Origin: SZUA-430 sp044220975
Lineage (GTDB): Bacteria > Pseudomonadota > Alphaproteobacteria > Micropepsales > Micropepsaceae
Direction: 5' to 3'
Assembly (NCBI GenBank): GCA_044220975.1
Contig: JBGAPZ010000006.1
Coordinates: forward strand, 62,001-126,000
Length of the DNA stretch: 64,000 nucleotides
Of the stretch, positions 1 to 8,347 are shown piece after piece. Position 1 is the first letter of the stretch. Each line of letters starts with the position of its first letter. A program made the translations under genes and the position numbers. A model generated the notes under the pieces. That model ran no database searches. It was not told the origin of the DNA and was given only the letters and a program-made list of their open reading frames with translations.

Positions 1-270
1 CGCGTGATGTGCGAGAAGCTGAAGGATTTGATACCGCAGCATCTGTTCCAGATCCCGATCCAGGCTGCGATCGGCGGCAAGGTGATCGCGCGCGAGACGA
101 TCAAAGCGATGCGCAAGGACGTGACCGCGAAGTGCTACGGCGGCGACATCTCACGTAAGCGCAAGCTGCTGGACAAGCAGAAAGAAGGTAAGAAGAAGAT
201 GCGGGAGTTCGGCAGCGTCGAAATTCCGCAAGAGGCGTTTATCGCGGCGCTGAAGATGGATGAGAACTAG
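1..270 (+). CDS. lepA: Elongation factor 4 (LepA), C-terminal end
   Basis: This is the last 89 codons of LepA, a ribosome-bound translational GTPase that back-translocates stalled ribosomes. The reading frame is open from base 1, so the gene starts outside the window. The visible part is the LepA-specific C-terminal domain: it contains the lysine- and arginine-rich stretch GDISRKRKLLDKQKEGKKKM and ends FIAALKMDEN, both typical of the family. The GTPase and EF-G-like domains are not in the window. The following gene is convergent, with only 3 bp between the stops. Confidence 0.95.
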   Translation, partial: RVMCEKLKDLIPQHLFQIPIQAAIGGKVIARETIKAMRKDVTAKCYGGDISRKRKLLDKQKEGKKKMREFGSVEIPQEAFIAALKMDEN

Positions 271-273
271 CGC

Positions 274-1041
274 TTAGGGCGCGAACTTTGCTTTGCATTC
301 GTCGAAGGTCAGCGTCCTCGCTCGGATGAGGCCTTTTGCGTCCGGTGTGCCGGTCGGGTCGACGAAGATCATGTTGTATTTGTTGGCCTGCATCGCGTAG
401 GTGCGCGTCTTCGATAGGTCGACGAGGCCGACGTCGAAGGTGAAGCTTCGGTCTTGTTCCGCGATCAGCCAGTGGCCGTTCGTTTTGTCATCGGACATCG
501 TGATCATGCCGCCGGGTTTCAGCGTGGCGTCGAGGGCGGATTTCAGCAAGACCGCGTTTTCGGCGGGCAGGTCTTGCACGCGGTCGAACGTGCGGGCGTG
601 GAACGCGCCTTCGATGACGAGGTGCGACGAGACCATGTTGTTGTGGACGTGCGGGATGATCGCGCCGCCTTTGCGCATGCCGAAAAAGCGGATGAACCAC
701 GGGCGCTCGATGCCGGCGACGTTGATCGCCGCCGGGAACTTCGGGTCCTTCGTTTCGGCGAGGTTCGACGGGAAGGTCATCGCCGCGGTTAGGCGTTCGA
801 AGTCCAGGTAGTGGCGGAGCGCGACGAGGCTCACGCCGGTGTTCAATGTCGCGATCTGATCTTGCCAACCGAGCAGCGGTATCTTTCCCGCAGCGAGTGC
901 GCGGTTCAGGTCCGCCACGTCTTGCGCCCAGCGGTTCAGGTCTGCCGGTGGCGACGCGAGCGCGCCGGTGCTCAGGATCGTGTGCAGCGCAGCTGCGCCG
1001 GCGAAGGCCCCGAAAAACGTGCGGCGGTCAAGGTCGCTCAT
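274..1041 (-). CDS. Tat-exported cupin-like protein of unknown function
   Basis: The product is 255 aa. The N-terminus has a twin-arginine signal (RRTFFGAFAG, then a hydrophobic stretch and an Ala-rich cleavage region near residue 30), so it is probably exported folded to the periplasm. The middle resembles a cupin barrel: an HVHNN histidine pair around residue 131 is followed by a strand pattern ending in GAFHARTF, and a later His lies in NGHWLIAEQ. Cupins bind metals or small carboxylates, but no substrate can be assigned. The start ATG at 1041 puts the Tat motif at residues 6-7. It is read in the same direction as the next gene and may be co-transcribed with it. Confidence 0.6.
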   Translation of the reverse strand: MSDLDRRTFFGAFAGAAALHTILSTGALASPPADLNRWAQDVADLNRALAAGKIPLLGWQDQIATLNTGVSLVALRHYLDFERLTAAMTFPSNLAETKDPKFPAAINVAGIERPWFIRFFGMRKGGAIIPHVHNNMVSSHLVIEGAFHARTFDRVQDLPAENAVLLKSALDATLKPGGMITMSDDKTNGHWLIAEQDRSFTFDVGLVDLSKTRTYAMQANKYNMIFVDPTGTPDAKGLIRARTLTFDECKAKFAP

Positions 1042-1055
1042 GACCTTATTTCAGC

Positions 1056-1664
1056 TTAGGCCGCGATGAAGCGCAATGCGGCGTGCGTCACGGAAATACG
1101 CGCGACTTTCGTGTCTTTGAGCCCTGATTGGCGCGCCAGTCGGATGATGTCGTCGCCATTCGGCTTCACGCCCTTGGTGTAAGCGAGCCAGAGCGCCGTG
1201 CCTTTCGGCAGCACTTTCGCCGCCGCTTCGATTTGCTTTGGTGTCGTTTCCGGCACCAGCGTGAGGATCACGATGTTTGCGGCTTTCGCCTTGGCGGCGG
1301 TCAGCGTTGCCGCGCGTTCGACCTTCGCGCCCTTGGCGACGGCGTCGTCAATCTCGTCGATGCGTTCACCCACGAGAAGCACCGTGGTCTCGGCTTTCAC
1401 GCCGAGTTTGTCGGCGAGCGACGGCGGGTTCAGAATGTTCTTCGCCCAGGCGGCCGCTTCCTTTGCGCCCAGCGCGAGTTTGAACTTCGCCGTCTTCGTT
1501 TCGATCGCGAGGTCCTCGCCGACGACCTTCGCCGTGCGCACGTCGCTCAGCTGGACGATCAGCTTCTTGCCGCCGCTCAGTTGAAGGGATGCGGAGTCGA
1601 GATGCGCGCGCACGTCGGCGCGCTCCTTCCCTGAGATGTAGGCGATGCGTGCTTCGCGTCCCAC
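1056..1664 (-). CDS. Conserved hypothetical protein
   Basis: The product is 202 aa with no signal peptide and no membrane segment. The N-terminal half looks like a small beta-rich domain (LQLSGGKKLIVQLSD, then a Lys-rich strand). The second half is alternating Ala-rich helices and strands (TVLLVGERID, ANIVILTLVPE), like a Rossmann-type fold. It weakly resembles DUF3052-type proteins, which I cannot confirm. The start is GTG, preceded by a strong GGAGGGG ribosome site. No function is assigned. Confidence 0.6.
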   Translation of the reverse strand: MGREARIAYISGKERADVRAHLDSASLQLSGGKKLIVQLSDVRTAKVVGEDLAIETKTAKFKLALGAKEAAAWAKNILNPPSLADKLGVKAETTVLLVGERIDEIDDAVAKGAKVERAATLTAAKAKAANIVILTLVPETTPKQIEAAAKVLPKGTALWLAYTKGVKPNGDDIIRLARQSGLKDTKVARISVTHAALRFIAA

Positions 1665-1798
1665 GTTCCCCTCCCGCGTTCGGACGCGGACCGTAGCGGA
1701 TGAAAAACTGCTGTCAAATCGTGTGCTTAGCGGGTGGCCTTCAGACCATCGAATTCGCGTTAGACTTTCTGCCGCAAGTGATTCGTGAAGAGGGGATT

Positions 1799-2704
1799 AT
1801 GATGCTCACCAAGGCTTCGCTGCGGGCGATTTTTCCGAAGGCGCCGGATGTGGATCTGGACGCGTTCTTGGCGTCCGGCATCGAGGCGTTGCGCAGTGCC
1901 GGCATTCTCGAGATGGCCACGCGCCTGCAGTACTTCCTGGCGCAGTTGGGGCATGAGTCCAACGGGCTCACGCACAAGGAAGAGAATCTGAACTACTCCG
2001 CGCAGCGCTTGACGGAGATTTGGCCGAGCCGTTTTCCGACGCTCGAGGTCGCAAAGAAATACGCGTTCAACCCCGAGAAGCTTGCGAACTTCGTCTATGG
2101 CGGGCGGATGGGCAACGACGATCCGGGCGACGGGTATCGCTATCGCGGCCGCGGGTACATTCAGCTGACGGGACGCGAGACATACAAGAAAGTGGGCGAG
2201 ATCGCGGGGCTCGATCTCGAAGCCAATCCGGAGCTGGCGGCCAAGCCCGAGAACGCGATCAAGATCGCGTGCGCGTTCTGGACGTGGAAGAAGATCAACC
2301 CGGCATGCGATGCGGGCGACTTCACGGGTGTCACGCAGAAGATCAACGGCGGCACGAACGGGCTTTCCGACCGGTTGGACTGGCTTAGGAAAGTGAAGAC
2401 CGTCGTCGCCTCGACGACGAACGGCGGCGTTGCGACCACGACACCTGCCGCGGCACCGCCGAAACCAACTGCCACCACGACGACGCCGGCAAAGCCGAAA
2501 CCCGTCGAACAACCGGAGACACTTGCCAACAACGCCGTGCTTGAGGCGCAGAAGAAGCTGACGCGGCTCGGCTACTACAAGGGCATTTTGAACGGCATCT
2601 ACGACCAGGCTTTGCGCGCGGCGCTCTGGGCGTTTCAAGGCGATGAAGACTTGCCGCAGACCGGGCGGCTCGACACGCGTACGCGAGCGGAATTGAACGT
2701 CTGA
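1799..2704 (+). CDS. GH19 chitinase/lysozyme-like protein with peptidoglycan-binding domain
   Basis: The product is 301 aa. Residues 1-205 match the glycoside hydrolase family 19 fold used by chitinases and phage-type endolysins: the catalytic Glu is likely in FLAQLGHESNG and the second Glu in KEENLNYSA, and RYRGRGYIQLTG is the conserved substrate-cleft motif. A Pro/Thr/Lys-rich linker follows (about residues 210-245). The C-terminus (about 250-300) is a PG_binding_1 module (AQKKLTRLGYYKGILNGIYD). I start at ATG 1799 because GAGGGG lies just upstream. An upstream start at 1700 would add a stretch unlike the family. There is no clear signal peptide, so it may act in lysis or reach the wall by another route. 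Confidence 0.82.
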   Translation: MMLTKASLRAIFPKAPDVDLDAFLASGIEALRSAGILEMATRLQYFLAQLGHESNGLTHKEENLNYSAQRLTEIWPSRFPTLEVAKKYAFNPEKLANFVYGGRMGNDDPGDGYRYRGRGYIQLTGRETYKKVGEIAGLDLEANPELAAKPENAIKIACAFWTWKKINPACDAGDFTGVTQKINGGTNGLSDRLDWLRKVKTVVASTTNGGVATTTPAAAPPKPTATTTTPAKPKPVEQPETLANNAVLEAQKKLTRLGYYKGILNGIYDQALRAALWAFQGDEDLPQTGRLDTRTRAELNV

Positions 2705-2707
2705 GGT

Positions 2708-3019
2708 TTAGTAGGCTTCGCCGAGTTCGTCGCGCTCGCGGAACAACACCGCGAGCAGGACGCCCGTCACGCCGAAGACGGCGAATGCGGGCCAGGCCAG
2801 CAGACTTGCGAAGCCGTCCGACACCGGTGCCGGTGCGATGCTCGCCATCCATGCTTGGAAACTCGCGACGCCGGTCGCCGTGAATAGGCCCCAAACTTCG
2901 CCCAGCGAGCGCATGTGCGGCTCCGTGCCACGCTCGAGCAGCGTGACGACGTCGGCGCCCAGAAGCATGAGCCCAAGCACGATCAGCACCAGCGCGATGA
3001 AACGAAACAACATCGTCAT
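2708..3019 (-). CDS. Small two-helix membrane protein
   Basis: The product is 103 aa with two clear hydrophobic helices, one at residues 3-24 (FIALVLIVLGLMLLGADVV) and one near residues 73-93 (WPAFAVFGVTGVLLAVLF). The loop between them carries TEPHMRSLGEVWGLFTATG, a pattern seen in small petite-like inner-membrane proteins of alphaproteobacteria. It ends RERDELGEAY in the cytoplasm. It is convergent with the GH19 gene. The function is unknown. Confidence 0.6.
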   Translation of the reverse strand: MTMLFRFIALVLIVLGLMLLGADVVTLLERGTEPHMRSLGEVWGLFTATGVASFQAWMASIAPAPVSDGFASLLAWPAFAVFGVTGVLLAVLFRERDELGEAY

Positions 3020-3454
3020 TCCCCAATTCTACCCCGGCGTGCATCGTACCCGCGCCGCTCGCCCTCAGCAAGGTTCTCGCGAGATACAGAATCGAATCCG
3101 TTATATGCGTTATTTCCGCGGAGAACCGCTGTTTTTGGCGTTATAGAAGCGTTCGGTTGGCGTTCTTGAGCGTTATGTCGGGCGCCGGGGTGCGTTGGCA
3201 GCGGTGCGATAGTTGACGCACGCTTTGAACTCACCCGCCTCATCGGCGCAGCAAACTTGTTGCGGCTTCGCGCGTTAACTGCCCTTGCGGCCGGATTTCT
3301 GTGCACCCTTCCCTTTTCACAGTTATTCGGCCGGAAACGACGCTCGGCGCGCACGCAAACGTGAGCTTGATGAACGCGGATTAAACCCGCGGTTCGACTG
3401 GCCTTCAGCTTCGTGGGCTCAATCTTGGCTGTTGATCAACATTAGGTGGGACCT
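3020..3454. other. Intergenic region upstream of macA
   Basis: This 435-bp gap separates the divergent small membrane protein and macA. No convincing gene is present: an antisense frame at 3016-3354 lacks family features. It does hold an iterated GCGTT element at 3107, 3138, 3149, 3160 and 3170 (reported separately). A palindrome-rich, AT-richer stretch follows toward macA. Confidence 0.5.
3107..3176 (+). promoter_or_regulatory. Iterated GCGTT(AT) direct repeats, helically phased
   Basis: GCGTTAT occurs at 3107-3113, 3138-3144 and 3170-3176. Two further GCGTT cores start at 3149 and 3160. The last four cores are spaced 11, 11 and 10 bp apart, about one DNA helical turn, so a protein array could bind one face of the DNA. 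The site lies about 280 bp before macA and about 90-160 bp before the divergent small membrane protein gene, so either could be the target. The regulator is unknown. Confidence 0.35.
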
Positions 3455-4960
3455 ATGACGCGCAACCTTTCCTACGCTTTGGGAGCCGCACTTGTTCTGG
3501 CGGTTGCGGCCGGTTCTTGGCTCACCTTCCGCAGCAGCGCCGAGGATGGCTTGCGCTACGAGACGAAGATTGTCGACCGCGGCACAATCGAACGGGTTGT
3601 CTCAGCCTCCGGTGATGTGACCCCGCTCGTGACGGTTCAGGTCGGCACGCAAGTGTCGGGGCAAATCTCCGTCGTCGATGTCGACTTCAATTCAAAGGTC
3701 AAGAAAGGCCAGCGTTTGGCATTGATCGACCCGCAATCGTTCACGTCGCGGGTCACGCAAGCGGAAAGCGACTTAGCCGGCGCGCGGACGCAGGTTGCGC
3801 TGCAAGCCGCAAACTTCGAGCGGGCACAAGCGCAGCTCTTGAAAGAACGCCGCGCGCTCGAACGCTCGCAAACGCTGGCGGATAAGGGCTTCAGCTCCAC
3901 GGCAACGCTCGATCTTCAAAAGGCGACCGTCGCTTCGGCGACCGCCGACGTCGCCGTCGCGAAGGCGCAAGTTAGCAACGCGAAATCGGTGATTGCGGCG
4001 CGCGAAGCGGCTCTCACGCAGGCGAAGATCGACCTGTCGCGGACGGAGATCTTGTCCCCGATCGACGGGATCGTGATTGAACGGAACGTCGACAATGGCC
4101 AGACGGTCGCCGCGAGTCTGCAGGCGCCGACTTTGTTCAAGATCGCGCAAGACTTGTCGCAGATTCAAATCAACGTCCAAGTGGACGAAGCCGACATCGG
4201 CGCCGTGAAGGCTGGCCAAAGCGTCGCGTTCAATGTCGCCAGTTTTCCGCAGCGCGATTTTCGCGGCCAGGTCTCGCAGGTGCGAGTTGGCGGCGTCAGC
4301 GAGCAGAGCGTTGTAACTTACACCGTGGTCGTCGCTGCGCCCAATCGCGACCAAGCGCTGATGCCCGGTATGACGGCGAGCGTGAAGATCACAACCGGAC
4401 GCAGAGATAATGTGCTGCGTATACCCAGCGAAGCGTTGCGGTTCCGGCCATCGGGTGCGGCGCAGTCCACTGCCGCGGCGCCATCCGGTGAGAACCGCGG
4501 CAACCGCCGCGAGACGATGATCGCCGAGCTGACGACCGCGTTGTCACTGGACCAGAAGCAGCAAGCGGCGCTTCGTGCGGCCCTACCCAATCGTCAACCG
4601 GGCTCTGGTTCCGGTCAGCAGCGCATTGCTGGAGGCGGCGGCGATGGCGCTTCGACGGACGGCGGCAACGGTGCACCGCGCGCGGGTCGTGGTGGTGGTG
4701 GCGGCGGCGGGCGCGGCTTTGACGGCGCCATCGCGGCTGCGCTCGAACCGTTATTGACCGACGCACAAAAGGCGGCGTTCGAGACTTGGCGTTCGACGCG
4801 CGCGCAATCGCGGCGTGCGCAGATCTGGGTGCTGCGCGGCGGCAGCCCGGCGCAGATCGGCGTCACGACGGGCATCGCCGACGACCGATTCACGGAAGTG
4901 CTCAGCGGTCTGAAGGAAGGCGACGCCGTAATTACGCGCGCGAACGAAGCGGGCGTCTGA
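3455..4960 (+). CDS. macA: MacA-type efflux periplasmic adaptor with a Gly-rich insert
   Basis: The product is 501 aa, an HlyD/MacA membrane-fusion protein linking an inner-membrane ABC permease to an outer-membrane channel. It has an N-terminal membrane anchor (about residues 5-25), a lipoyl half-motif (VQVGTQVSGQISVVDV), a long coiled-coil hairpin (about 85-190) and beta-barrel strands (LFKIAQDLSQIQINVQVDEADIG region). Unusually, about residues 335-455 form an inserted domain: two Leu/Gln-rich helices (LTTALSLDQKQQAALRAAL and LLTDAQKAAFETWRSTRA) around a poly-Gly stretch. The ATG at 3455 follows AGGTGGG. The stop overlaps the ATPase gene start, indicating one operon. Confidence 0.9.
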   Translation: MTRNLSYALGAALVLAVAAGSWLTFRSSAEDGLRYETKIVDRGTIERVVSASGDVTPLVTVQVGTQVSGQISVVDVDFNSKVKKGQRLALIDPQSFTSRVTQAESDLAGARTQVALQAANFERAQAQLLKERRALERSQTLADKGFSSTATLDLQKATVASATADVAVAKAQVSNAKSVIAAREAALTQAKIDLSRTEILSPIDGIVIERNVDNGQTVAASLQAPTLFKIAQDLSQIQINVQVDEADIGAVKAGQSVAFNVASFPQRDFRGQVSQVRVGGVSEQSVVTYTVVVAAPNRDQALMPGMTASVKITTGRRDNVLRIPSEALRFRPSGAAQSTAAAPSGENRGNRRETMIAELTTALSLDQKQQAALRAALPNRQPGSGSGQQRIAGGGGDGASTDGGNGAPRAGRGGGGGGGRGFDGAIAAALEPLLTDAQKAAFETWRSTRAQSRRAQIWVLRGGSPAQIGVTTGIADDRFTEVLSGLKEGDAVITRANEAGV

Positions 4961-5664
4961 TGCCCGGGGAACCGCTTATTGTTTGCGATCACCTCACGAA
5001 GCTCTACCGCATGGGCGAGCAGGAAGTCGCCGCCGTGCGCGAGGCTACGCTTACCATCGAGCGCGGCGAATTCGTCGCCATCATGGGGCCATCCGGCTCG
5101 GGCAAGTCGACGCTCATGAACATTATCGGCGCGCTGGACGTGCCAACGTCGGGAAGCGTGCGGATCGCCGGCAAGAACCTCGCCGACCTCGATGGCGATG
5201 CGCTGGCTCAGCTTCGCAACGAAACCATCGGCTTTGTATTCCAGCAATTCAATCTATTGGCGCGCACGACGGCGCTCGCCAACGTGCTGTTGCCGACAGC
5301 CTACATGCGGCCGCAGCGCGCGAGCGCAGAGAAGGATGCGCGCGAAGCGTTGGAGCGTGTCGGTCTTCGCGAACGGATGAACCATTTGCCGACGCAATTG
5401 TCCGGCGGACAACAGCAGCGGGTCGCGATCGCACGCGCGCTGGTCAACAAGCCGGCGTTGCTGCTGGCGGACGAACCCACGGGCGCGCTCGATAGCACGA
5501 CGGCCGATGAAATCATGAAGCTGCTCACGGACCTGAATGCCTCAGGCATTACCGTGATCGTGGTGACGCACGATCCGGATGTCGGTGCGATGGCGCGGCG
5601 CGAGATTCGCTTCAAGGACGGACGCATCGCTTCGGACACCGTGCGCGAACCGGTGGTGGCATGA
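4960..5664 (+). CDS. MacB-type ABC transporter ATP-binding protein
   Basis: The product is 234 aa, the ATPase of a MacAB/LolCDE-type export complex at the inner membrane. The Walker A motif is GPSGSGKST (about residue 45), the Q-loop is FVFQQFNLL, the signature is LSGGQQQRVAIARAL, Walker B is LLLADEPTGALD, and the H-loop is VVTHDP. The length fits a stand-alone LolD/MacB nucleotide-binding subunit. Its ATG shares bases with the macA stop (TGATG) and its stop overlaps the permease start (ATGA), so the three genes are translationally coupled. Confidence 0.93.
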   Translation: MPGEPLIVCDHLTKLYRMGEQEVAAVREATLTIERGEFVAIMGPSGSGKSTLMNIIGALDVPTSGSVRIAGKNLADLDGDALAQLRNETIGFVFQQFNLLARTTALANVLLPTAYMRPQRASAEKDAREALERVGLRERMNHLPTQLSGGQQQRVAIARALVNKPALLLADEPTGALDSTTADEIMKLLTDLNASGITVIVVTHDPDVGAMARREIRFKDGRIASDTVREPVVA

Positions 5665-6899
5665 AGCTCTCCCAGCATCTTTGGACGGCGTTCGCCGCGC
5701 TCAGGCTCAACCTCGTGCGCTCGATCTTGACGACGTTGGGCGTGATCATCGGCGTGGCGTCGCTCATCATCATGGTTTCGATCGGTGCCGGCGCTCAAGG
5801 CGCGATCGATAAACAAATCGCAAGCCTCGGCACGAACATGCTGCAGGTACAGTCGGGGGCTGCCAATCTTGGCGGCGGCCGACGGGACGCGGTGGGATCC
5901 GCGCAAGCTCTGACCGAACGCGATATACGATTGTTGCGCGAACAAGTGCCATCGATCGTCGGCATCTCGGGTCAGGTTTCTTCCAACGCGCCGCTCGTCT
6001 ATGGCTCCTTCAACTGGACGACACAGGTGCAAGGGGTTGGGGCGGACTTCCTTACCATTCGCGATTGGGCGCTCGCCAGCGGGCGCGACTTCGAGAATTC
6101 CGACATGACGATCGGTTCGAAGGTCGCCATTGTCGGGCAAACCATCGCGCGCGAAGTCTTTCAGGGCAACGACCCGCTCGGCGCGGAACTGCGCATCCGT
6201 AATGTTCCCTTCACGGTCGTCGGCGTTCTTACGGGCAAGGGCCAAGCAGGGTTTGGACGCGACCAAGACGACGTCGTGATGGTGCCACTGCCCGCTGCTC
6301 GGGCGCGGCTGCAAGGCAACCGAGCACGTTCGGCGCCGGATGCCGTGCAGCAGATCTACGTCAAGCTGGCGAGTGCGAAGGAGTTGACCGCGGCCGCCGC
6401 AGACATCGACGACGTGCTTCGGGCGCGGCGGCAGCTTGGGCCGAACGATCAAGCACCGTTCAACGTGCGCAACACGGCCGAACTCGTGCGCACCCGCACA
6501 GAGGCGCAGGCGACGATGGCGTTCCTTTTGGCCGCAACTTCAGCCATATCGCTGATTGTCGGCGGCATCGGGATCATGAACATCATGCTGGTGTCGGTAA
6601 CCGAGCGGACGCGCGAGATCGGTCTGCGACTTGCCGTGGGTGCGCGCAGGTCGGACATCCTGCTTCAGTTTCTCATCGAGACGACGACGCTCTGCCTGAT
6701 CGGCGGAGCGATCGGCGTGTTCGCCGGCGTGGGCGGCGCCTTCACGATCGCGAGCGTGGGCGACTGGCCCATCCAGCTTCGCGCCGACACGATTGCCGTT
6801 GGTATCCTCGCGTCCCTGTTCGTGGGCCTCGTCTTCGGTCTGTTGCCGTCACGCCGCGCGGCTGCGCTGAACCCGATCGATGCTCTGCGCAGCGAGTAA
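5661..6899 (+). CDS. MacB-type ABC transporter permease (FtsX family)
   Basis: The product is 412 aa. An N-terminal membrane helix (about residues 20-45, TTLGVIIGVASLIIMVSIG) is followed by a large periplasmic MacB_PCD domain (about 50-285). Three C-terminal FtsX helices follow, with the typical VGGIGIMNIMLVSVTERTRE and a closing PSRRAAALNPIDALRSE. In canonical MacB the ATPase and permease are one polypeptide. Here they are separate genes overlapping by 4 bp. The complex probably exports a small molecule, peptide or lipid through MacA. The substrate cannot be inferred. Confidence 0.92.
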   Translation: MKLSQHLWTAFAALRLNLVRSILTTLGVIIGVASLIIMVSIGAGAQGAIDKQIASLGTNMLQVQSGAANLGGGRRDAVGSAQALTERDIRLLREQVPSIVGISGQVSSNAPLVYGSFNWTTQVQGVGADFLTIRDWALASGRDFENSDMTIGSKVAIVGQTIAREVFQGNDPLGAELRIRNVPFTVVGVLTGKGQAGFGRDQDDVVMVPLPAARARLQGNRARSAPDAVQQIYVKLASAKELTAAAADIDDVLRARRQLGPNDQAPFNVRNTAELVRTRTEAQATMAFLLAATSAISLIVGGIGIMNIMLVSVTERTREIGLRLAVGARRSDILLQFLIETTTLCLIGGAIGVFAGVGGAFTIASVGDWPIQLRADTIAVGILASLFVGLVFGLLPSRRAAALNPIDALRSE

Positions 6900-6911
6900 G
6901 GGCGAGGCAAG

Positions 6912-7001
6912 TGGCGGACAGAGAGAGATTCGAACTCTCGATACCCGTGAAGGTATACACGCGTTCCAGGCGTGCGCCTTAAACCACTCGGCCATCTGTC
7001 C
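6912..7001 (-). tRNA. tRNA-Ser (GGA)
   Basis: On the minus strand a 90-nt class II tRNA folds with acceptor arms GGACAGA/TCTGTCC, discriminator G and an encoded CCA. The anticodon stem CACGC/GCGTG encloses CTGGAAC, giving anticodon GGA (Ser, UCC/UCU). A long variable arm (TACCTTCACGGGTA) and T-arm GAGAG-TTCGAAT-CTCTC are present, as expected for tRNA-Ser. It sits 12 bp after the convergent permease gene. Confidence 0.96.
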
Positions 7002-7150
7002 TTACGCCGCCCGGAACCGGGCAGGCGCGGGACTATAGTCGGGGGCGGTGCGGCTGCAACCCCCCAATCGCGGCGCTATTTTCGCGCAGATCCTCGTCTT
7101 GAATTGCGCTCCGTTTGGGCGTCTGCTCGAATGCTCCTGACCGGAGCGAC

Positions 7151-7591
7151 ATGATGAAGACGTCCACCCTTGTGGCATCCCTGTTGGTTTGCGCCACCGC
7201 CTTCGCGGCTGCCGTGTCGGCGGAAGGCGAGACGGCTCCGCCTGCAGGCGAGCCCGCAGCAGATACGCCGACATGCGCACCGGCGAATCGGATTCATTCC
7301 TGGTCGTACGTCGACGACCGGCACGTCTATCTGAAAATGCAGGATAAGCGGCGACGGTTTCTGGTGACGTTCCTGGGGCCGTGCAAGGACGCGAAGTGGT
7401 CGACGATCGTGCAGCTGGCGCGCGGGAGCATGGGTAAGTGCTTGTGGGCGGGCGATCAACTTATCTTTAGAGCGATGCCGATGGATGTGGGCAGTGCTTG
7501 TTGGATCGACAGCATCGAACCCGCGCCGCCAGCCGAGCCTCCTGCGCAACGGACTCGCACGACACCCCCGGAACGGCCGCCGACGTTCTGA
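7151..7591 (+). CDS. Secreted hypothetical protein
   Basis: The product is 146 aa with a signal peptide (MMKTSTLVASLLVCATAFAAAVSA, likely cleaved after VSA). The mature part has two Cys pairs that could form disulfides (PTCAP, GPCKD, GKCLW, SACWID) and a Pro/Arg-rich tail. The spacing resembles small periplasmic DUF6491-like proteins, but I am not sure of the family. The start at 7151 follows GGAG and gives a clean signal peptide. An alternative start at 7115 would bury it. Confidence 0.65.
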   Translation: MMKTSTLVASLLVCATAFAAAVSAEGETAPPAGEPAADTPTCAPANRIHSWSYVDDRHVYLKMQDKRRRFLVTFLGPCKDAKWSTIVQLARGSMGKCLWAGDQLIFRAMPMDVGSACWIDSIEPAPPAEPPAQRTRTTPPERPPTF

Positions 7592-7606
7592 ACGGGCGGC
7601 GGCGCT

Positions 7607-8347
7607 TCAGACGTCGACGTTAGGCGCTTCCTCGGCGAGTTGCTTCAACACGCGCCAACGGCGGGTGAGAGATCTGTAGAGCAGGTACGCCGCGCCGAAG
7701 GGAAGCAGGACGGCGATCGCCAGAACCTCGCCGCTGCACGCCCTGATCTGAAGACCACCGTCGAACAGAGCAAACAACGCGGCGACCGCGATAGCGGTTG
7801 CGAATATCAGCAGCACGACAATGACGATCAGGCCCGCTGACCTATTCCAGAAACTTAAACCTTCGGTCATCGCGAGCGGCGTGTGGCCGACGCTTGCCGC
7901 GGCGGTGCCGATCTGCGTGCCGAACGCTTGCAGGGCGTGCACTTCGGCACCGTGCGCCATGACGCGGTAGGCGTTGCCGTCGCGCGTCGCGATTTCGATC
8001 ACGCTGTCCAGCCCGCTTTCGACGTTGCGAAAGGCTGCGATGTCGGCGAAGGCAATCAGCCGATGCCGCGTGCGCCCCATGAACGGCACCTTTGGCGTTT
8101 CCTCGATGCGGACGCCGCTTGCCTCGATCGTCCAGCGGTGCTTCGCGTAGGCCGAGGCCATGACGGCCGCGATAGACACTAGGACCGCGCCCACTAGGCA
8201 GAGCACAATCGTCAGGATCGTATCGCCGTCTTCGACGAAGGCGATGGCGGCGGCCATGCCTGCAAACATCGCAACCACCAGAATGCAAATCGACGTAAGC
8301 ACGAAGGGCACATGGCGGTAGGTGCATTCGAAGGCCGGCGGGTTCAC
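7607..8347 (-). CDS. Membrane protein with PH-like middle domain, unknown function
   Basis: The product is 246 aa. Two N-terminal helices (about residues 13-65) are followed by a soluble domain resembling a bacterial PH domain (WTIEASGVRIEE, then RLIAFADIAAFR) and two C-terminal helices (about 170-225). The start is GTG, overlapping the pheT stop (GTGA on the minus strand), so it is probably the third gene of the pheS-pheT transcript. There is no known link to tRNA charging. Confidence 0.6.
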   Translation of the reverse strand: MNPPAFECTYRHVPFVLTSICILVVAMFAGMAAAIAFVEDGDTILTIVLCLVGAVLVSIAAVMASAYAKHRWTIEASGVRIEETPKVPFMGRTRHRLIAFADIAAFRNVESGLDSVIEIATRDGNAYRVMAHGAEVHALQAFGTQIGTAAASVGHTPLAMTEGLSFWNRSAGLIVIVVLLIFATAIAVAALFALFDGGLQIRACSGEVLAIAVLLPFGAAYLLYRSLTRRWRVLKQLAEEAPNVDV

